From the NCBI GenBank assembly GCA_964393605.1, contig CAYMUL010000017.1, positions 1 through 64,000 of the forward strand: a stretch of 64,000 nt of DNA, read 5' to 3'. This document shows, piece after piece, positions 18,028 through 25,466 of the stretch. The notes under the pieces are model-generated. The model saw only the letters and a list, made by a program, of their open reading frames with translations. It searched no databases and was not told the origin of the DNA. The first letter of the stretch is position 1. Each line of letters opens with the position of its first letter. Made by a program: the position numbers and the translations under genes. Source of the stretch: CAYMUL01 sp964393605. GTDB lineage: Bacteria; Bacteroidota; Ignavibacteria; Ignavibacteriales; Ignavibacteriaceae.

Positions 18028-18876
18028 ATGCGCAAAGCATTCCACAAGAACAGAATAGCCGGATTAACATTGGCTGTTGTTGCTTCATCATTTTTATTTT
18101 ATGCATCCTCAACAGGAATCACCGGCAAAACAAAAAAGAACGGGCAGGGTTGTACCTGTCATGGCTCATCACCAACTACTTCCGTAAATGTTGTAATTGA
18201 TGGACCTTCACAACTCAACATCGGTGAAACCGGTAATTACACTGTAACAATAACAGGTGGCACACTGACCCGCGGAGGAACAAACATTGCCGCAAGTGCC
18301 GGAACTTTAATTGCCGGAGCCGGCTTGCAATTGTTGAGCGGCGAACTAACACACACTGCGCCGGCAGTTCCAAACAATAACGCTGTAACTTTTTCATTTC
18401 AATATACTGCGCCTTCGGCTGCCGGAAATGTTACTTTGTTCGCGAACGGCAACAGCGTAAATTTCAACGGTGGCTCAACTGGCGACAATTGGAATTTTGC
18501 AACGGATAAAATTGTAACAATTTCTTCTTCAACAGATTTGAATGATAACGCTGCTATTTCAGATTTCCGATTGGAACAGAATTATCCAAATCCATTTAAT
18601 CCGAGTACAGTAATTAGTTTTCAACTTGCAGCGCTCAGTAATGTAGGTTTAAAAATTTATGATATTTTAGGAAATGAAGTAGCCGTTCTAATTGATAATG
18701 AATTGAAAGAAATAGGACGATATAATTATCAATTCTCATTTTTACCAAACGGAACGGTTGGTAAAAATTATCAATTACAAAGCGGGGTATATTTCTATCA
18801 ACTCCGCGTTAGTGATCCTTCGACAAGCTCAGGACAAGGTTTTGTTGAGACGAAGAAGATGATACTTTTGCGTTGA
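18028..18876 (+). CDS. Choice-of-anchor-V-like secreted protein with T9SS sorting domain
   Basis: 282 residues: an N-terminal membrane/signal segment (AGLTLAVVASSFLFYASS), the cysteine motif GQGCTCHGSS, a beta-sandwich region (VNVVIDGPSQLNIGETGNYT to VTLFANGNSVNFNGG), and a T9SS domain (EQNYPNPFNPSTVISFQLAA). The CTCH motif just after the signal and the following beta domain match the choice-of-anchor V type seen in Bacteroidota; whether the CxCH binds heme is unclear. The start has AAGGAGAG just upstream. The sorting domain is longer than its relatives owing to two small inserts, LPNGTVGK at a palindrome and DPSTSSGQG at a repeat-like sequence, described separately. Confidence 0.8.
   Translation: MRKAFHKNRIAGLTLAVVASSFLFYASSTGITGKTKKNGQGCTCHGSSPTTSVNVVIDGPSQLNIGETGNYTVTITGGTLTRGGTNIAASAGTLIAGAGLQLLSGELTHTAPAVPNNNAVTFSFQYTAPSAAGNVTLFANGNSVNFNGGSTGDNWNFATDKIVTISSSTDLNDNAAISDFRLEQNYPNPFNPSTVISFQLAALSNVGLKIYDILGNEVAVLIDNELKEIGRYNYQFSFLPNGTVGKNYQLQSGVYFYQLRVSDPSTSSGQGFVETKKMILLR
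18724..18776. repeat. Palindrome flanked by an 11-bp direct repeat inside a sorting domain
   Basis: AATTATCAATT occurs at 18724-18734 and again at 18766-18776, a period of 42 bases. Between them lie perfect 11-bp inverted arms, ATTTTTACCAA (18738-18748) and TTGGTAAAAAT (18758-18768), around a 9-base loop. In the protein this adds about 8 residues (LPNGTVGK) between NYQFSF and NYQLQSG, in frame. The layout looks like a small palindromic insertion kept because its length is a multiple of three. Confidence 0.6.
18812..18840 (+). repeat. Repeat-like insert coding DPSTSSGQG
   Basis: The sequence CCTTCGACAAGCTCAGGACA (18818-18837) is inserted in frame between QLRVS and FVETKKMILLR. The residues STSSGQ from this nucleotide phrase are, from memory, seen scattered in unrelated genes of many bacteria, which suggests a dispersed short repeat. 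Only this copy was noticed in the window. Confidence 0.45.
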
Positions 18877-19167
18877 AATTTGTATGTACGTGAGAATGAA
18901 TGTGATTTTTATTATCAGATTCATTCCCATATTTTATAAAATAAGATTAGTAACACGATGTTTTACTTCCAACTCTGTAAATATTTTTTCCGTAAATGGA
19001 GCGGGTGTATTGACATTTAATACAATTGTTTTAGGTTAATACAGAAAATGACTTTTTGTTAATGAAATTGATTTGGTAACAATAATGGATAACATTAATC
19101 TGATCAATTCATGATTATACTTTTTAATTGAAGTTCGTATGTATTCAAATTTTTTTGGAGTATTAGT

Positions 19168-20601
19168 ATGTTAAAACTATTCTTTCTAATAATTGGTACG
19201 AGTTTTATTTACTCACAACCATCCGGAGTTACACAGATAACCAACTTCGATATGGACTGCAGAAATCCTTCCTTGTTATTTACGGGATCACAATCAAGTA
19301 CGACTTATCTGGTTTTCGAGGGGTATACTGATTCAGTTGTTAATATTTACTCGATGCAATACTCTCCATCATCGAATACTTTTTACAATCTTAAAAATCT
19401 TACAAATAACAGTAGTAAAAATATTAAACCGATCTTGCAAGTAGCAGAGCTTGCGACAGATCTCCTTTTCTTTCAGACAAACAAGCGAGGGAATTGGGAT
19501 ATAGAACTCGCGCTTCCTTATGACACCGCTTCTTCCCCTTTCTTGTCGACTCAAGATGACGAGACGAATTTCAACTTTGTTTCTCACTCTTTAACTCCGC
19601 AAAAATTTTCGGCAATTTATCATAAGAATGACGACATACATTTAATCTTAGATTATAATGGCAGTTTAGTTGATGAAAAAATTTTCGATAGCGACACTTC
19701 CATAAAATACATTCAAGCGACAGGCTCGGTTAAGCTAATTGATAAACCTTCCGGCTTCATTGCCGCAATCGGAGTTTCACCGGGAGAACAACCCAAGGTT
19801 TATTATCGATATAGAAATGAAAACGACAATTCTTGGGGACCGGTTAAAGTTGCCTACGATAGCGGTTCGTGCCAAAGGATTTTTGCCTTTCAAGATCGCC
19901 TTGCTATTGAAAGCGTGATTAACGGGAAAATAAATATCTACATGTTTGAAAACGTTTTTCAGTTTGGAAATAATTTACTTGCAAAGCCTGTTAATGCCCA
20001 AAATGATTTTGAGTCGTTTACTTATAAGGGCGTTGATCTGAATAGTCTCGTCCCATGCCCAATTGAACCGCACCTGCTAAGCGCTTTTCAATTGCGGAGA
20101 AATGATTCCATATTTATTTATACCAAGGGAAATTTAAATCAACATACCCTCTTTGATACTATAATTTATACTTCAGTTAAAAATGGAAGTTTGGAAATAA
20201 AACCAATGTACATTGGTTTATTTAATGAATTCATTTCATACACTATTTGGGAAGACAGCGCGAATGGAAAAATAAACTTATTCGGAATGAAGCGAGAAGA
20301 TTTTATAACCGATATTGAAGATCATCCGGTTGCTGTTAATTCTTTCCAACTCTATCAGAATTATCCAAATCCATTTAATCCGAGTACAACAATTAGTTGG
20401 CAATCGCCAATAAGTAGCAGACAAACTCTAAAAATATTTGATGTTCTTGGCAATGAAGTTGTAACTCTCGTTGACGAATATCGACCGGAGGGAAAATATA
20501 AAGTTCAATATGATGCTGCTACACTTGCAAGCGGAATTTATTTCTATCGTTTGCAAGCAGGAAAGTTTGTTTCAACCAAGAAATTCATTTTGATGAAATA
20601 A
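19168..20601 (+). CDS. Secreted protein of unknown function with T9SS sorting domain
   Basis: 477 residues: signal peptide (MLKLFFLIIGTSFIYSQ), about 370 residues of beta-rich sequence, and a T9SS domain (YQNYPNPFNPSTTISWQ to STKKFILMK). The body has phrases such as LATDLLFFQTNKRGNWDIEL, FIAAIGVSPGEQPKVYYRYR and GLFNEFISYTIWEDSANGKI, which recall TolB-like beta-propeller proteins but without clear blades. A T-rich leader with TTGGAG precedes the start. It is 291 bp after the choice-of-anchor-V-like gene and closes the plus-strand run; a terminator hairpin follows. Confidence 0.75.
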   Translation: MLKLFFLIIGTSFIYSQPSGVTQITNFDMDCRNPSLLFTGSQSSTTYLVFEGYTDSVVNIYSMQYSPSSNTFYNLKNLTNNSSKNIKPILQVAELATDLLFFQTNKRGNWDIELALPYDTASSPFLSTQDDETNFNFVSHSLTPQKFSAIYHKNDDIHLILDYNGSLVDEKIFDSDTSIKYIQATGSVKLIDKPSGFIAAIGVSPGEQPKVYYRYRNENDNSWGPVKVAYDSGSCQRIFAFQDRLAIESVINGKINIYMFENVFQFGNNLLAKPVNAQNDFESFTYKGVDLNSLVPCPIEPHLLSAFQLRRNDSIFIYTKGNLNQHTLFDTIIYTSVKNGSLEIKPMYIGLFNEFISYTIWEDSANGKINLFGMKREDFITDIEDHPVAVNSFQLYQNYPNPFNPSTTISWQSPISSRQTLKIFDVLGNEVVTLVDEYRPEGKYKVQYDAATLASGIYFYRLQAGKFVSTKKFILMK

Positions 20602-20624
20602 ATTTTTTTTAGATTAGTTTTTTC

Positions 20625-20656
20625 AAGTCCTGGTATTCATCGGGGCTTTTTATTTT
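20625..20656 (+). terminator. Probable intrinsic terminator
   Basis: Arms AAGTCC (20625-20630) and GGGCTT (20643-20648), six pairs including one G-U, with a 12-base loop, followed by TTTATTTT. It sits 24 bp after the stop codon of the T9SS protein gene. Confidence 0.6.
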
Positions 20657-20731
20657 AGCTTCAAAATTTTAATCTGTGGAAATCAGTCACATCTGTGTGC
20701 AATTAATTTTTTAACCGCAAAGGGAATTTTT

Positions 20732-20928
20732 CATTTTTAATTTGTAATTTTTAATTCTTTCCACTTGCTATTAATCGTTGTTATTAAAAAAAAAGAGAAT
20801 GCCACAAAGGCACCAAGACACAAAGGAATTTATTATTTACGATTGTCCATTCTCAATTGTCCATTCTCAATTATCCATTCTCAATTGTCCATTCTCAACC
20901 ATTCATTTTTAATTTGTAATTTTTAATT
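20732..20928 (-). repeat. Non-coding repeat element, copy 2, inverted relative to 1-278
   Basis: Read on the minus strand it has the same order as the element at 1-278: AT-rich end repeat, tandem 14-bp units (four of GAGAATGGACAATT type, on the plus strand 20843-20898), GTGCCTTTGTGGCATTC, then GATTAATAGCAAG and the end repeat again. The tandem part is more regular than in copy 1 and lacks the small palindromes. Together the two copies bracket about 20 kb that holds six of the seven sorting domains. Confidence 0.75.
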
Positions 20929-20939
20929 AATCAATATCA

Positions 20940-21240
20940 TCCGCATGCCTTTAAATCTTAGTGCAAACTAAGTGATCTTAGTGTCTCAGTGGTAAATAAA
21001 GAAGTTAAACCACACAGACACTAAGGGCACTGAGAAACACTTAGCCAATTTTTTTTCACCGCAGAGGCACCAAGACGCAAAGTAAAATTCATTTTTAATT
21101 TGTAATTTTTAATTGTTCCGTGTCATGCATTTGTTACAAAAATCCTTACACATACACATACGCTTAAACTTACACTGCATTCCATCTCGTTCCTCGTGGG
21201 GAAAAAAACTTAGACGCAAAGGCAAAAATTTTTTTTTAAT
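20940..21240. repeat. Repeat-rich intergenic stretch
   Basis: A string of related short phrases in both orientations: CTTAGTGTCTCAGTGGT (about 20978), ACCACACAGACACTAAGG (about 21010), GCAGAGGCACCAAGACGCAA (about 21061), the AT-rich end repeat of the larger element (about 21088-21116), and GACGCAAAGGCAA (about 21214). They share the theme CACAAAGGCACCAAGAC found inside the element copies. No gene is supported here; the one 75-codon frame from 21113 is low-complexity and repeat-derived. Confidence 0.6.
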
Positions 21241-21336
21241 TCTTTCTTTTACCAAAAGGAAAACTGATAACAATTTTCAACTTTATGTACATAATGTTAT
21301 TTTGCCGTCGTACAATAACCATAATTTATATTCGTT

Positions 21337-22242
21337 ATGAAAGAAACAATTTTACTCGCAGGCGCATCGGGATTGATTGGCAAGAGTCTCTACTCCTCGC
21401 TTAAAGATCAACATGATTTTATAATACTCGGCAGAAGCAATTCAGCATCTCAAAAATCTCTACCGAACGCAAAATGTTATATTCAATGGAGCGATGAAAA
21501 TGCTCTGCGAGATGCAGTGAATCAATGCGATGTAGTTATCAATCTTGCCGGTGCCGGTATTGCCGATAAAAGATGGACACCCTCGTACAAAAAAATAATT
21601 CTGGAAAGTCGAACCGATTCCACGCGAAGTTTAATTACATCAATTAAGAGTGCAACCAAGAAACCTGCGCTATTTATCTCCGCTTCGGGCATCGGGATTT
21701 ACGGCGACAGGGGAAATCAAACATTGACGGAATCTTCTTCAATCGGAGATGATTTTCTTGCGAAAGTTTGCGATTTGTGGGAAAGCGAATCGAATGTGCT
21801 CAACTCGCTCGGCGTGCGCAGAGTTGTGTTGAGAATTGGTGTCGTGCTTTCAAATAATGGAGGCGCATTGATGAAAATGGTTACGCCGTTCAAGTATTTT
21901 ATCGGCGGAAAATTGGGAAGCGGCAATCAATTTCTTTCCTGGATTCATATCGATGATTTGATTTCAGTTTTCGGTGAAGCAATTGAAAATGAAAATTACT
22001 TCGGTATAATTAATGTTGTTTCGCCGAACCCGGTTACAATGCGTGAGTTTGCCGGGTTACTCGGCAAAGTGATGAATCGTCCTTCAATATTTCCCGTGCC
22101 TGAAATTGTTTTGAAATTAATTTTGGGCGAGAGCGCAATAATGGTACTCGGCGGACAGAATGTTGTGCCTAAAAAACTTTTAGAGTATAATTTCCATTTC
22201 AAATTCTCTAATGCCGAAGATGCGTTGCATGCGTTGTTGTGA
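21337..22242 (+). CDS. TIGR01777-family NAD(P)-dependent epimerase
   Basis: 301 residues, short-chain dehydrogenase fold: N-terminal dinucleotide loop ILLAGASGLIGKSL, then CDVVINLAGAGIADKRW, SASGIGIYGDRGNQTLTE and a C-terminal segment VVPKKLLEYNFHFKFSNAEDAL matching the small C-terminal domain of the family (YfcH and the plant SULA/GC1 relatives). The true substrate of the family is not settled. It stands alone after the repeat-rich gap; the next gene on the right is convergent. Length is normal for the family. Confidence 0.88.
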   Translation: MKETILLAGASGLIGKSLYSSLKDQHDFIILGRSNSASQKSLPNAKCYIQWSDENALRDAVNQCDVVINLAGAGIADKRWTPSYKKIILESRTDSTRSLITSIKSATKKPALFISASGIGIYGDRGNQTLTESSSIGDDFLAKVCDLWESESNVLNSLGVRRVVLRIGVVLSNNGGALMKMVTPFKYFIGGKLGSGNQFLSWIHIDDLISVFGEAIENENYFGIINVVSPNPVTMREFAGLLGKVMNRPSIFPVPEIVLKLILGESAIMVLGGQNVVPKKLLEYNFHFKFSNAEDALHALL

Positions 22243-22286
22243 TTTTGTAAAAATAAGTGTAAATACTTTTAACCATCATTCTCCCC

Positions 22287-22535
22287 TCACTTTTCCAACT
22301 CATTCACCTTTTGCAGTCTGCGCAAGTGTCGTTCTTCGCCGCTGAATTGTGCAGAGGCAAAAGCATCGACAAGTTTTAGACCAACGGCACCGCCGACAAT
22401 TCTTCCTCCCAAACATAGTACATTCATATCGTCAGGCTCAACTCCCTGCGCGGCGGAATAAATATCGTGACACACAACCGCATGCAAAAAATTACCTGAC
22501 ACAAACTCACTTTTATTCTTTTTCAAAAAACTCAT
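22287..22535 (-). pseudogene. Truncated duplicate of rpiB (3' part only)
   Basis: From about 22487 down to 22287 this codes the last ~66 residues of ribose-5-phosphate isomerase B (VVCHDIYSAAQGV to ERHLRRLQKVNELEK), nearly identical at DNA level to the intact gene at 25010. The first ~16 codons of the frame are unrelated. It lacks the N-terminal half with the catalytic Cys, and VEHDDMN has become VEPDDMN, losing the His thought to open the sugar ring. It cannot be an active isomerase. The large T9SS gene 22539-24758 lies between this fragment and the intact copy. Confidence 0.85.
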
Positions 22536-22538
22536 TCA

Positions 22539-24758
22539 TCATTTTATGATAATGAATGAATTCGATTTTGAAAATTTCGATGCGCGAAGTTTTAAAGTAT
22601 AAATCCCACTTGCAATATTATCCGAACTCCAATTGAATTGATGAAATCCCTTTGTCAGATCTCCGGAGAAAACTTCATCCACTTTCCTTCCAATCATGTC
22701 ATAAATTTCTAACGATAAATTAGAGTCATGTGGCAAATAAAAACTGAAAATAGTATTGGAATTAAACGGGTTGGGATAGTTTTGAAAGATTCTAAACTCG
22801 TCGAAATCCCCGCTGTTTTCTGTTCCAATTTCAGTTATTACACTGAGCTTACTTTTATAAAATCCGAGTTGAGTTGCGATAAAAATAAATCCATTTATGC
22901 CTCCGCTAATTGCAATCAGCGAAGTAGAATCTGGCTTATCGGCAATCTTATTCCATGTGATTCCGCTATTGATTGATCCAAATATTTCCCCGAATGTGTT
23001 GCAATAATATAGACTGTGTCTGGAATCAATGAAATATTTTTGCGGCTTCTCAAATACAATCTGCATCCAGTCAATTCCATCATTTGTTGACTTGAATATT
23101 CCTTCACTACAAATAGCAAACAATGACGAATCGTATTGACGATATCGAATGTATTCTAAACTTGCCTGTGTAAAAGGAGTTTGAATTGGAGTAAAATTAT
23201 TATTAGTAAGATCGAATAAATACAGATAGTTGTCTCTCAATACAAAAGCAAAATTATAATTTTTTATAGCAATTAATTTGTTCCCAGTCTGCGCGGCATC
23301 TGAGTAGGACCACGTTTGACCGAAATCTATTGAATAAGCAATTGTTCTATTCGCAAGACTCAGTATAACGACGCCTTCATCAGTGGCATCCAAAGTTTTA
23401 AACGACCAAGGCACGCCCACACCAACAGAATAATATATTCTTTCCCAGGAAGTTCCATTGTTAGTAGAATATGAGAGCTCCGAGTATCCGCCATCACCAC
23501 CATTATAATTATAAGTGGCAAAAATTCTTCCGGACGGCGTAAGCATGAAATATTGATTAGGAAAAATAATTTTATCCCAGGATGAAAAAGAAAGAGAAGT
23601 TCTATAAAATGCAGTGTTGTTCAATGCATCGCTATATTTCAGTTTTAGATAAATCACCCCGTTAATAGCTTCTGAAACAAATTGAATTATTGGTTTAATG
23701 CGAATAGTTTCAACTTGCCGCCAGATAATTTTATTATTAACAACATTTTTAAAAATGCCTATTTCATTTACTGCGATTAAGCTTAACATATTAGTTCTGA
23801 TTAATCCCATACATTTTTTTTGTGAAGCTAATGTCCACGTCGAACCCTTGTCTATCGATTTAAATAACCCGCCTGCTTTTGTGCTTAATAATAACTCATT
23901 ATTAAAATCCTTTAAAATACCGATTATTGAATATGTATATCCCGGAAGGTCAATCTTCCTCCAAGTTTCACCATAGTTGGTTGATTTGAAGACTTCATTG
24001 GCAAAATCTGTACCGCTATTAGTGGCGAGAAGGGTCGTGTCATCAACAAAAATTAAGTTACTCCTTTCTGTCGAATACCAATGAGCTGTTAACCCTTCGC
24101 TTCTCCGAATCCATGTTGTACAACCGTCCGTTGAATAGTAGATGCCGGAATCATTGACGCATATAAAGTAGTCCCCATTCGGGCTTTCGGTGATGCTGAG
24201 TATTGGTCTGGGGGGTTGTGAGAGAAAATTCCATGTTTCCGCAAGATCATCGGAATAAAACAAACCATATCCTCCGAAATAAACCAGCAATAATCCGGTG
24301 CTATTAAGATACATTCGAAATGCGTTATATCCGGGCATCAGATGAAACCAGGTAATCCCGCCATCCAATGACCGAAGAATACCGTTTCCAACTAAACTAA
24401 CATACATATTGTTTTGAGGATCAATCAAAATATCGCTTAGCCATCCACTTAGTTCTGAAATTTTAAACCATGTTTCTCCATCATCGGTTGATTTAAGGAT
24501 AGACGGATCTAAAGGTCTGAATGGATCTGCAGAGCTAACTGCATACAGATTTCCACTATTGTCTTTGGTTATTTTGTGAAGACCTCCTTGATAAACTGTA
24601 GGAAGTTCAATGTTCTGCCAAAAATTATTCTGTGAAAATATTACATCTGCTGTGAAAATAGAAATGATAATCCAGAATTTTGAATTCCCGATACAATTGG
24701 ATAATCCACTAGTATGTGCATCGAAGAGTTTTTTTAAAATATGTATTATTGCTTTCAT
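22539..24758 (-). CDS. Asp-box (BNR/sortilin-like) repeat protein with T9SS sorting domain
   Basis: About 739 residues. After an N-terminal hydrophobic segment (FWIIISIFTADVIFSQ) come about ten Asp-box motifs of the form S-x-D-x-G-x-T-W: STDDGETW, SLDGGITW, STDGCTTW, STNYGETW, SIDKGSTW, STNNGTSW, SIDFGQTW, STNDGIDW, SINSGITW and others. These build a beta-propeller like that of YCF48-like and sortilin-type proteins. The C-terminus is a divergent T9SS domain (FQNYPNPFNSNTIFSFYLP to NSFIIIK). The start at 24758 is preferred because GAGAG sits six bases ahead, while the ATG at 24764 abuts it. It is probably displayed on the cell surface; no enzymatic residues were recognised. It is bracketed by partial and full copies of rpiB. 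Confidence 0.82.
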   Translation of the reverse strand: MKAIIHILKKLFDAHTSGLSNCIGNSKFWIIISIFTADVIFSQNNFWQNIELPTVYQGGLHKITKDNSGNLYAVSSADPFRPLDPSILKSTDDGETWFKISELSGWLSDILIDPQNNMYVSLVGNGILRSLDGGITWFHLMPGYNAFRMYLNSTGLLLVYFGGYGLFYSDDLAETWNFLSQPPRPILSITESPNGDYFICVNDSGIYYSTDGCTTWIRRSEGLTAHWYSTERSNLIFVDDTTLLATNSGTDFANEVFKSTNYGETWRKIDLPGYTYSIIGILKDFNNELLLSTKAGGLFKSIDKGSTWTLASQKKCMGLIRTNMLSLIAVNEIGIFKNVVNNKIIWRQVETIRIKPIIQFVSEAINGVIYLKLKYSDALNNTAFYRTSLSFSSWDKIIFPNQYFMLTPSGRIFATYNYNGGDGGYSELSYSTNNGTSWERIYYSVGVGVPWSFKTLDATDEGVVILSLANRTIAYSIDFGQTWSYSDAAQTGNKLIAIKNYNFAFVLRDNYLYLFDLTNNNFTPIQTPFTQASLEYIRYRQYDSSLFAICSEGIFKSTNDGIDWMQIVFEKPQKYFIDSRHSLYYCNTFGEIFGSINSGITWNKIADKPDSTSLIAISGGINGFIFIATQLGFYKSKLSVITEIGTENSGDFDEFRIFQNYPNPFNSNTIFSFYLPHDSNLSLEIYDMIGRKVDEVFSGDLTKGFHQFNWSSDNIASGIYTLKLRASKFSKSNSFIIIK

Positions 24759-25009
24759 TAACATCTCTCTTTTATCATTTATGACATACTTCTGTTTCCT
24801 TAAAAAATTATGGAGTTCTCTTGTAATTAGAAAATTTATTTACAAATAGTTGATAAAACAATACATGTAAAATTTATGAAATATTTTGTTTCAGAAAAAA
24901 CTCAAAACCAATATTATTACTAAAATTAATTCTCCCGTTTGACGCATAGGTTATCGTAACTGGTTTCATTATTTGCTCTTCAGTTTCTTGGCTGAAAGTG
25001 ATAATCCAC

Positions 25010-25456
25010 CTAATCCCTTTCTAGTTCGGTTACCTTTTTCAATCTTCGTTGATGTCGTTCTTCGCCGCTGAATTGTGCTGAAGCAAAAGCATCGACAAGT
25101 TTTAGGGCAACGGCACCGCCGACAATTCTTCCTCCCAAACATAGTACATTCATATCGTCATGCTCAACTCCCTGCGCGGCGGAATAAATATCGTGACACA
25201 CTGCCGCACGTACCCCCTTGATTTTATTAGCCGCAATTGATGCACCCACTCCGCTACCGCAAACAATTATTCCTTTATCTCCTTCTTGAGCAGAAATTTT
25301 TTTTGCAACTGCAATTGCAAAATCGGGATAATCATCTTTTGCATCGAAGACTAAATTTCCGATATCGTGAACATCAAAATCTTTATTTAAAAGATGTTCT
25401 TTAATTTCTTCCTTCAACGGGAAGCCGCCGTGATCGGCACCGATAATAATTTTCAT
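25010..25456 (-). CDS. rpiB: Ribose-5-phosphate isomerase B
   Basis: 148-residue RpiB of the pentose-phosphate pathway, interconverting ribose 5-phosphate and ribulose 5-phosphate. Seen in order: IGADHGGFPLKEEI (substrate loop), DYPDFAIAVAKKI, VCGSGVGASIAANK with the catalytic Cys, RAAVCHDIYSAAQGVEHDDMN with the ring-opening His, and LGGRIVGGA. Length is standard. It follows the receptor gene on the same strand with a 10-bp gap, so the two are probably co-transcribed. Its 3' part is duplicated about 2.7 kb away at 22287. Confidence 0.95.
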   Translation of the reverse strand: MKIIIGADHGGFPLKEEIKEHLLNKDFDVHDIGNLVFDAKDDYPDFAIAVAKKISAQEGDKGIIVCGSGVGASIAANKIKGVRAAVCHDIYSAAQGVEHDDMNVLCLGGRIVGGAVALKLVDAFASAQFSGEERHQRRLKKVTELERD

Positions 25457-25466
25457 TTTATTCCTT

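Noticed and set aside
18893..18930. Inverted repeat GAATGAAT/ATTCATTC after the choice-of-anchor-V-like gene as a terminator
   Set aside because: The loop is long and the tail lacks a clean T run; kept only as a weak possibility.
21113..21340. 75-codon plus-strand frame before the epimerase
   Set aside because: Falls in the repeat-rich gap, low complexity, no ribosome site, and overlaps the start of the next gene.
24765..25009. A short coding remnant between the Asp-box gene and rpiB
   Set aside because: A 28-codon ATG frame exists, but it has no ribosome site and no recognisable similarity.
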